A DNA stretch of 11,718 nucleotides from an uncultured Polyangiaceae bacterium (GTDB lineage: Bacteria; Myxococcota_A; Polyangia; Polyangiales; Polyangiaceae), in assembly GCA_938004815.1 (NCBI GenBank), contig CALKVR010000613.1, forward strand, positions 1-11,718, written 5' to 3'. Both the position numbers and the translations under genes were made by a program. Shown here piece after piece: positions 7,759 to 11,718 of this stretch (positions are counted from its first letter, which is position 1; each line of letters opens with the position of its first letter). The notes beneath the pieces were generated by a model that worked only from the letters and a program-made list of their open reading frames with translations, was not told the DNA's origin and did not search any database.

Positions 7759-8214
7759 ATGAATAAGTCGAACGCCGCGTTGCTGCTCGCGTGCGCGTTC
7801 GGCGGCGCCTGTGAAACGGTGACGCCGCCCGATGCGAATGTGGATGCCGAAACCCTCGCCGCGACCGAGGACGCACCGGAGGAGCGGTTGATTGGGCTCT
7901 GGCGGTCCGACGCCTGCGGTAGTCGCACCTTCGCGCGTGTGATCAGGCTCGACGACGGAGGTGATCTCCGCGCGGCAGACCGGGTCGCGCCGTGCCCGGC
8001 GCGGCAGGACTGTCCGTTCCGGGGCATCTACGACCGGTCGGGGAAATGGGCGCTCGACGACGACCGCATCGTCCTCGACGTCGAGTCGGGGATCTCGGCG
8101 AGCCCTCGACCGGCGTTCCCACGAGACTTGGAGCTCTTCGCCGGGGTACCGGTGGAGCGGGCCGAAAATGGCGCGGTTTGCGTCTACCGACGGGTGAGCG
8201 AAGACGCGTCGTAG
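7759..8214 (+). CDS. Small lipoprotein of unknown function
   Basis: The product is a 151-residue secreted protein without a recognised family. MNKSNAALLLACAFGGAC (residues 1-18) is a short signal peptide with a probable lipid-modified Cys18. Cys12 is an alternative but leaves too short a hydrophobic core. Residues 20-45 are a Pro/Asp/Glu-rich linker. The domain contains LIGLWRSDACGSR (44-56), APCPARQDCPFRGIYDRSGKW (split 77-97) and a C-terminal CVYRR. Four cysteines (53, 79, 85, 141) could make two disulfides. LIGLWRS followed by alternating strands is reminiscent of lipocalin-like domains, but that is a guess. ATG 7759 is preferred because the frame is open upstream to 7675 without a signal peptide. 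No clear Shine-Dalgarno is seen. The last 31 bases overlap the end of the convergent glycosyltransferase gene. It follows the stress protein by 87 bp. Confidence 0.8.
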   Translation: MNKSNAALLLACAFGGACETVTPPDANVDAETLAATEDAPEERLIGLWRSDACGSRTFARVIRLDDGGDLRAADRVAPCPARQDCPFRGIYDRSGKWALDDDRIVLDVESGISASPRPAFPRDLELFAGVPVERAENGAVCVYRRVSEDAS

Positions 8215-9551
8215 AGGTCCCGAGCCTGGGGAGCGCGAACCCGTTCGCCCCGCGCCTTGACCTCCTGCCACAGATCGCCGTACGCCCACACCGCGAGGAG
8301 CACGATGATGCCGTCGTAGGGCATGCGAAGGCGCGCCTCGCCGAAGAAGATCGCCGCGACGGCGAAGAGGGCGAAGATGTGGGCGCTCAGCGTGAGCGCG
8401 AGCGCGTGGCGACGCCTCAACGAGGCGAGGAGGGCGAGCACGAGGCCGGGGACGAGGACGATCGGGTGGGCGATCGACGTGGCCATGGCGATGGGGCCCT
8501 TGGTGGGCCACGGGACGTTGTAGGCCCAGAGCAAGAACACATGGCTGAGGCTGTACTTCACCTGCCGCCACGGCCCGGTCTCGGCGACGCAACGCTTGGC
8601 GAGCGCGCGGGCGGGGGCTTGTTCCCAGAGCTTGCCGTCGAACGAGAGCTCGGGCGTGATCGCGGGGTCGAGGGCGGGGATCGGATCGACCCCGCTCTGC
8701 TCGCGAAACCGCCACAACCGGAGAAAGCTCGGTGGACGGAACGTGCTGTTGTCCGATCTCGCCGCGATCAGCGTGTGGGCGTGGCATCGACCGAGGGCCA
8801 GGTTGAAAGCGCCGTTCGTCGAGACGAGCCCGCGCTCGCCTGTGTGGTAGCGAATGCGCTCGGCCGAGAAGCCGAGCACGAGCGCGATGGGGAGAGCGAC
8901 CGCGACCGCGCTCTTCCACGAGAGCCCTTTGAGCTCGCGACGCCGCCAGAGAAACGCGATCGCGAGGAACACGACCGAGACGAGCAGCTGAGGTCTCAGC
9001 GTGGTGCCGAGGGCGATCGCGACGCCGACGCCGAGCGCGTCATGCCACCGGCCGCGCTTGGCGAGGCGCAGGCCGAACCACGCCGCGGCTGCGATCGCGC
9101 ACGTCGTCGGCGTCTCGCTGAGCGCGAAGCCGGTGTGGGCGACCCACGGAGGGTAGAGCGCGAGGACCAGACCGACGACGAGGACCGCGCGGGGCCGATC
9201 ACCGATCAGCTCCTCGGCCGACAAGAGCGAGAACACCACGGCCGCCGTCCCGAAGAGCGCCCACACGAGGCCGACCGACCACTCGGCGCCGCCGAACGCG
9301 CCGAGCACGGCGGCGAGGAGAAAGTGCGCTCGGAGATGTGTATAAGAGACAGGAAAGTGCGTGCCGTAGGGAAAGAACGTGACCGCGGGGTCGGCGCTGA
9401 AGTCGCCCGCCAAGAGATCCTGCGCGCGGAAGATGTAGCCGGCCGCGTCGCTCTTCACGAAGCTGAAGGGCGGGTGGATGACGAGGGCCAGGACCAGGCG
9501 CGCCGCGAGCGCGACGGCGCCGACCGCGACGAGCCGCCGCCGCGCCGTCAC
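8184..9551 (-). CDS. GT-C type membrane glycosyltransferase, frame carries adapter insert
   Basis: The product is a polytopic membrane protein in the style of glycosyltransferase family 39 and related GT-C enzymes, which move a sugar from a polyprenyl-phosphate donor onto an acceptor on the outer face of the inner membrane. An N-terminal helix (about residues 6-26) is followed by SDAAGYIFRAQDL (34-46), the first outside loop, whose Asp35 sits where GT-C enzymes place the catalytic acid. About eight to ten further hydrophobic segments follow, with basic loops such as LWRRRELKG. The start is GTG 9551, overlapping the stop of the dehydrogenase as GTGA. The frame is open further upstream but that part is an Arg-rich shadow. 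Residues 67-77 (PVSYTHLRAHF) are foreign, from 9329-9361. Without them the protein is 444 residues and reads YGTHFLLAAVLG. Donor and acceptor are unknown. Confidence 0.85.
   Translation of the reverse strand: MTARRRLVAVGAVALAARLVLALVIHPPFSFVKSDAAGYIFRAQDLLAGDFSADPAVTFFPYGTHFPVSYTHLRAHFLLAAVLGAFGGAEWSVGLVWALFGTAAVVFSLLSAEELIGDRPRAVLVVGLVLALYPPWVAHTGFALSETPTTCAIAAAAWFGLRLAKRGRWHDALGVGVAIALGTTLRPQLLVSVVFLAIAFLWRRRELKGLSWKSAVAVALPIALVLGFSAERIRYHTGERGLVSTNGAFNLALGRCHAHTLIAARSDNSTFRPPSFLRLWRFREQSGVDPIPALDPAITPELSFDGKLWEQAPARALAKRCVAETGPWRQVKYSLSHVFLLWAYNVPWPTKGPIAMATSIAHPIVLVPGLVLALLASLRRRHALALTLSAHIFALFAVAAIFFGEARLRMPYDGIIVLLAVWAYGDLWQEVKARGERVRAPQARDLYDASSLTRR
9329..9361 (+). other. Internal Nextera adapter remnant with 9-bp duplication (artefact)
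   Basis: Bases 9334-9352 are the 19-bp Tn5 mosaic end AGATGTGTATAAGAGACAG, preceded by CTCGG (9329-9333), the last bases of the other Nextera adapter (the read-2 type ending GGGCTCGG). GAAAGTGCG occurs at 9320-9328 before the insert and again at 9353-9361 after it. Nine base pairs is exactly the length of the Tn5 target duplication. The foreign segment (24 bp of adapter plus 9 bp duplicated) is 33 bp, so it leaves the glycosyltransferase frame open while adding 11 wrong residues. It is a library or assembly artefact and not a natural insertion. Confidence 0.97.
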
Positions 9552-11215
9552 AGATCCATGCCGAGCTCGCGCGCGCCGTCGCTGCCGGTGCCGAGCAGAT
9601 CGACGCCGTGCTTGGCGAAGCGCCGCGCCGCGAGGATCGATTTCTTGTCGCCGTTGTTCGCCGCCCAGGTCGCGTGCTCGACGAGGAACGCGAGCTCGGT
9701 CGCGCGGCCGAGCGTCATGGCGAACCGCCGCGCGCCAGCCTCGACCTCGGCCGGCGCTTTGGCGTACGTCTGCTCGAGCCACGACGCGGCGCGCTCGGCG
9801 GTGCTGCGGGCGAGGCGCGCCTCGTCGGCGAGATCGGCGTGGCAGCCCTCGGTCGCGGCGCGAATCTCTTCGAGGAGAGGCGCGAGCGCGCCCTCTTTGG
9901 CGATCGCGCGCAGAGCGTCGAGCGAGAGCACGTTGGTCGTGCCCTCCCAGATGCTGAGCACCTGCGCGTCACGGAGCAGGCGCGGCAGGCCGGTGTCCTC
10001 GACGTAGCCCGCGCCGCCGAAGCACTCGATCGCCTCGCTGACGATGCTCACGCCCTGCTTGCCGGTGGTGAGCTTCATGAGCGGTGTGTAGAGCCTGAGC
10101 GCGGCCTGCTCGCGCGGCGTGATGGTCTTGCTCTCGACCTTGCCGAGGAGGTGGACGACGCGGAACGTGAACACGAACGCGGCCTCGAGCTCGGCTTGCA
10201 TCCCGGCCAGGGTGTCGACGTGGAGCGGCTTGTCGGCGAGCGGCGCGCCGAACTGCACGCGCTTCTTCGCGTAGTCGCGGGCGAGGGCGATGCCGCGGCG
10301 CATCCCCGCGAGCGCGCCGATCGCGTTCCACGTGCGCGTCACGTTGAGCATGGGCGAGATGTTCTTGATGCCGTCGGTGAGCCCGGCGACTGGCGTCGCG
10401 AGGGCGCCGTCGAGCGTCAGCTCGGCCGTCGGCACCTTGCGCGTGCCGAGCTTGTCCTTGAGGCGGTTGATCGTGATGCCGTTCATCTTGCCGGACGCGT
10501 CGCGCGTCTCGACGAAGAAGAGCGCGAGGCCCTTGCCCCCGGCGGGGTTGCCCTCGGGTCGGCCGAGCGTGAGCGCCATCTGCGACGTGGTCGCGCTGGT
10601 GAACCACTTCGTGCCGTAGAGCCGGTAGCGCCCGCTGCCGTCGTCGGCGGGGCGCGCGACCGTCTCGGAGAGCCCCACGTCGGAGCCCCCGGTGCGCTCG
10701 GCCATCCATTGGCCGCTCGTCCACGCCTGCTCCGGATCGCGGCTCGTCAGCCGCGGGAGCGCCCGCTCGGCGGCGGCGCCGCCGAAGCTCGAGAGCGTGG
10801 CGGCCGCGCCGTCGGTCATCGCCAGCGGGCAGGTGTAGACGTCGCTCGACGCGTCGAACAGATACACGAGCCCGAACTGCAGGACCCGCGAGAGATCGCC
10901 TAGCTCGCGCTCGTACGCGGTCGCGACGAGGCCTCGCTCGGCGGCGACGACCTGGCACCGTTGCCAGAGGGGCGAGACCTCGATCGCGTCGATGCGGTTG
11001 CCCCACGGGTCCCACTGCACGAGGCGCGGCTCGTTCAGCCGGTCGGCCTGCTGCAGGCGGTAGAGCTCGCCGCCCGCCAGCTCACCCATCTCGGAGAGCT
11101 CGCGCTCGACCCGCTTGCGCGCGTCGCCGGTGAAGAGCCGCGCCACGAGGCCTCGCAGGAGCCGGTCCTCTTCGAACTGGTTGCCGAGGGCGGGCGGGGT
11201 CTGGAAAAACGCCAT
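9548..11215 (-). CDS. AidB-like acyl-CoA dehydrogenase
   Basis: The 555-residue product is an FAD-dependent acyl-CoA dehydrogenase of the AidB-like branch, close in length to E. coli AidB (about 540). The N-terminus FFQTPPALGNQFEEDRLL (residues 3-20) fits the AidB opening, and CPLAMTDGAAATL (129-141) and GQWMAERTGGSDVGLSET (168-185) match its flavin/substrate region. GTKWFTSA (201-208), ECFGGAGYVEDTGLPRLLRD (397-416) and SIWEGTTNVLSLDALRA (421-437) follow. Glu424 sits at the position of the catalytic Glu of medium-chain enzymes. It presumably oxidises an acyl-CoA, perhaps branched short-chain. AidB also binds DNA and is tied to alkylation response, but neither role can be assumed here. ATG 11215 is chosen because the family N-terminus begins there and the upstream extension to 11296 runs into the promoter region. 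The next gene overlaps by 4 bases. The Rrf2-type gene is divergent. Confidence 0.93.
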   Translation of the reverse strand: MAFFQTPPALGNQFEEDRLLRGLVARLFTGDARKRVERELSEMGELAGGELYRLQQADRLNEPRLVQWDPWGNRIDAIEVSPLWQRCQVVAAERGLVATAYERELGDLSRVLQFGLVYLFDASSDVYTCPLAMTDGAAATLSSFGGAAAERALPRLTSRDPEQAWTSGQWMAERTGGSDVGLSETVARPADDGSGRYRLYGTKWFTSATTSQMALTLGRPEGNPAGGKGLALFFVETRDASGKMNGITINRLKDKLGTRKVPTAELTLDGALATPVAGLTDGIKNISPMLNVTRTWNAIGALAGMRRGIALARDYAKKRVQFGAPLADKPLHVDTLAGMQAELEAAFVFTFRVVHLLGKVESKTITPREQAALRLYTPLMKLTTGKQGVSIVSEAIECFGGAGYVEDTGLPRLLRDAQVLSIWEGTTNVLSLDALRAIAKEGALAPLLEEIRAATEGCHADLADEARLARSTAERAASWLEQTYAKAPAEVEAGARRFAMTLGRATELAFLVEHATWAANNGDKKSILAARRFAKHGVDLLGTGSDGARELGMDL

Positions 11216-11275
11216 GAGCCGGTTCTCGCACCGCCCGAGCCTCGCGAAAAGCGCCGAAAGCAAAGAGTCATGCGG

Positions 11276-11306
11276 TTCTTGACTTATCCGATGCAAGAAT
11301 TATGAC
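11276..11306 (+). promoter_or_regulatory. Candidate promoter with overlapping dyad operator
   Basis: TTGACT (11279-11284) and TATGAC (11301-11306) stand 16 bp apart and resemble -35 and -10 elements reading towards the Rrf2-type gene. The -10 is a poor match. A perfect inverted repeat, TTCTTG (11276-11281) and CAAGAA (11294-11299) with 12 bp between arms, overlaps the -35 and the spacer. A dyad over the promoter of an Rrf2-family gene is the usual autoregulatory layout. The 104-bp region also serves the divergent acyl-CoA dehydrogenase. This is a sequence pattern only. Confidence 0.45.
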
Positions 11307-11319
11307 CTGGCTCGGATCC

Positions 11320-11665
11320 ATGAAGCTCACGAGCAAAGGCCGCTACGGCGTTCGCGCGCTCTTCTGGATCGCCTACCACCATGGCGGGCGGCCCACGCGG
11401 CAAGGAGGGCGGCTACCAGCTCGCGCGCCACCCGTCGCTCATCACGATCGGTGACGTGGTGCGCGCGCTCGAGGGGGCCACCGTGGTGCTCTCGCGTGAC
11501 GGCGATCACGGCGAGCGCGATCCGATCCAGGGCGTGTTCGGCGACTTGGCGCGCGACATCGAGCGGTGCTTCGACGCCGTCACGATCGCCGAGGTGTGCA
11601 GCCGCGGCGAGCGGCTCGGCCTGGCGCGTAAGGGCGAGTTGCCGGGGCCCGAGTATGCGATCTGA
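11320..11665 (+). pseudogene. Rrf2-family regulator with internal deletion and frameshift
   Basis: The gene begins MKLTSKGRYGVRALFWIAYHHGGRPT (split; from ATG 11320), the standard N-terminus of Rrf2-family winged-helix regulators. In that frame it stops at 11454 after 44 codons. From about 11397 the next frame encodes RGKEGGYQLARHPSLITIGD, VVRALEGA and ends CFDAVTIAEVCSRGERLGL with stop at 11665, which is the family wing and C-terminus. The usual segment between (IA-R-x-x-I-x-x-x-x-L-E-x-I and L-x-x-A-G, about 35 codons holding the recognition helix) is missing. The lost length must be 3n+2 bases. The product cannot bind DNA normally. The IscR-type three-cysteine iron-sulfur ligand set is absent, so a CymR-like cysteine-metabolism regulator fits better. 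An in-frame ATG at 11302 is an alternative start. Because this contig has adapter artefacts, misassembly is as likely as true decay. Confidence 0.8.
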
Positions 11666-11718
11666 TCTCCCCCCGCTGCCCGCGCGGCACGACGTCGTGC
11701 GCTCGCTCGTCGATCTCG
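11655..11718 (+). CDS. Start of a gene, 3' partial, possibly cysteine synthase
   Basis: ATG 11655 overlaps the last 11 bases of the Rrf2-type frame, and the frame is open to the window end (21 codons, MRSDLPPLPARHDVVRSLVDL). GGGGCCCGAG just upstream could act as a ribosome site. The ending RSLVDL is what precedes I-G-N-T-P-L in cysteine synthase (CysK/CBS-type PLP enzymes), and Rrf2-cysK pairs are common, but the diagnostic residues lie beyond the window. The functional guess is weak. The coding call rests on the overlap and base composition. Confidence 0.5.
   Translation, partial: MRSDLPPLPARHDVVRSLVDL

Noticed and set aside
9329..9361. Natural transposon or IS insertion suggested by the flanking 9-bp repeat
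   Set aside because: The insert is only 24 bp, equals the engineered mosaic end plus an adapter tail, and has no second end or transposase.
9552..9782. 77-residue N-terminal extension of the glycosyltransferase
   Set aside because: It is Arg-rich, lies entirely within the upstream dehydrogenase gene, and precedes a natural GTG start followed by a membrane helix.
7992..10007. Plus-strand frame of 671 codons
   Set aside because: It runs antisense across two genes and through the adapter (reading EMCIRDRK), and its composition is Arg/Glu/Asp-rich shadow sequence.
1..11718. tRNA, rRNA, CRISPR arrays, rho-independent terminators
   Set aside because: No cloverleaf, rRNA segment, spaced repeats or GC hairpin followed by a T-run was seen. 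A covariance-model scan would be needed to exclude small RNAs.

Overview
The window looks like one contig from a high-GC (roughly 70% by eye) genome, most plausibly a Myxococcota/Polyangia-type deltaproteobacterium. The hints are strong G/C third-position bias, many lipoproteins, a Ser/Thr-rich linker after a lipobox, and many proteins with no recognisable family. The assignment is inference; there is no rRNA or other marker gene. The contig carries library artefacts. It opens with an i5-type barcode plus a Nextera (Tn5) adapter (1-41). A second adapter remnant with a 9-bp duplication (9329-9361) sits inside a coding region. No CRISPR array, natural transposon, tRNA or rRNA was seen, and no stretch over 300 bases lacks a gene.

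Layout. 44-1852 (+) is a 5'-truncated membrane-anchored protein of unknown function, followed by 1880-2398 (+), a conserved-looking hypothetical. Converging on these is a minus-strand cluster, in transcription order: a PQQ-dependent sugar-dehydrogenase-type lipoprotein (6688-5372), a zinc-dependent phospholipase C-like protein (5364-4447), a large helical lipoprotein (4424-2733) and a small two-helix membrane protein (2657-2427). The gaps of 7, 22 and 75 bp make at least the first three a probable operon devoted to the cell envelope. Divergent from it are a tandem universal stress protein (6787-7671, +) and a small cysteine-containing lipoprotein (7759-8214, +).

The right part holds a second minus-strand pair, an AidB-like acyl-CoA dehydrogenase (11215-9548) and a GT-C type membrane glycosyltransferase (9551-8184), coupled by a GTGA start/stop overlap. 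The glycosyltransferase reading frame contains the adapter artefact, which adds exactly 11 foreign codons. Divergent from the dehydrogenase is an Rrf2-family regulator (11320-11665, +) that has lost its central DNA-recognition segment and changed frame, so it is a pseudogene or a misassembly. It overlaps the start of a 3'-truncated gene (11655 to the end) whose few codons would fit a cysteine synthase. A TTCTTG-N12-CAAGAA dyad over a promoter-like element lies between the dehydrogenase and the Rrf2 gene.

I found no convincing undescribed biological system. The strongest unusual signals are the two adapter artefacts and the broken Rrf2 gene. The envelope cluster is the best candidate for real biology.
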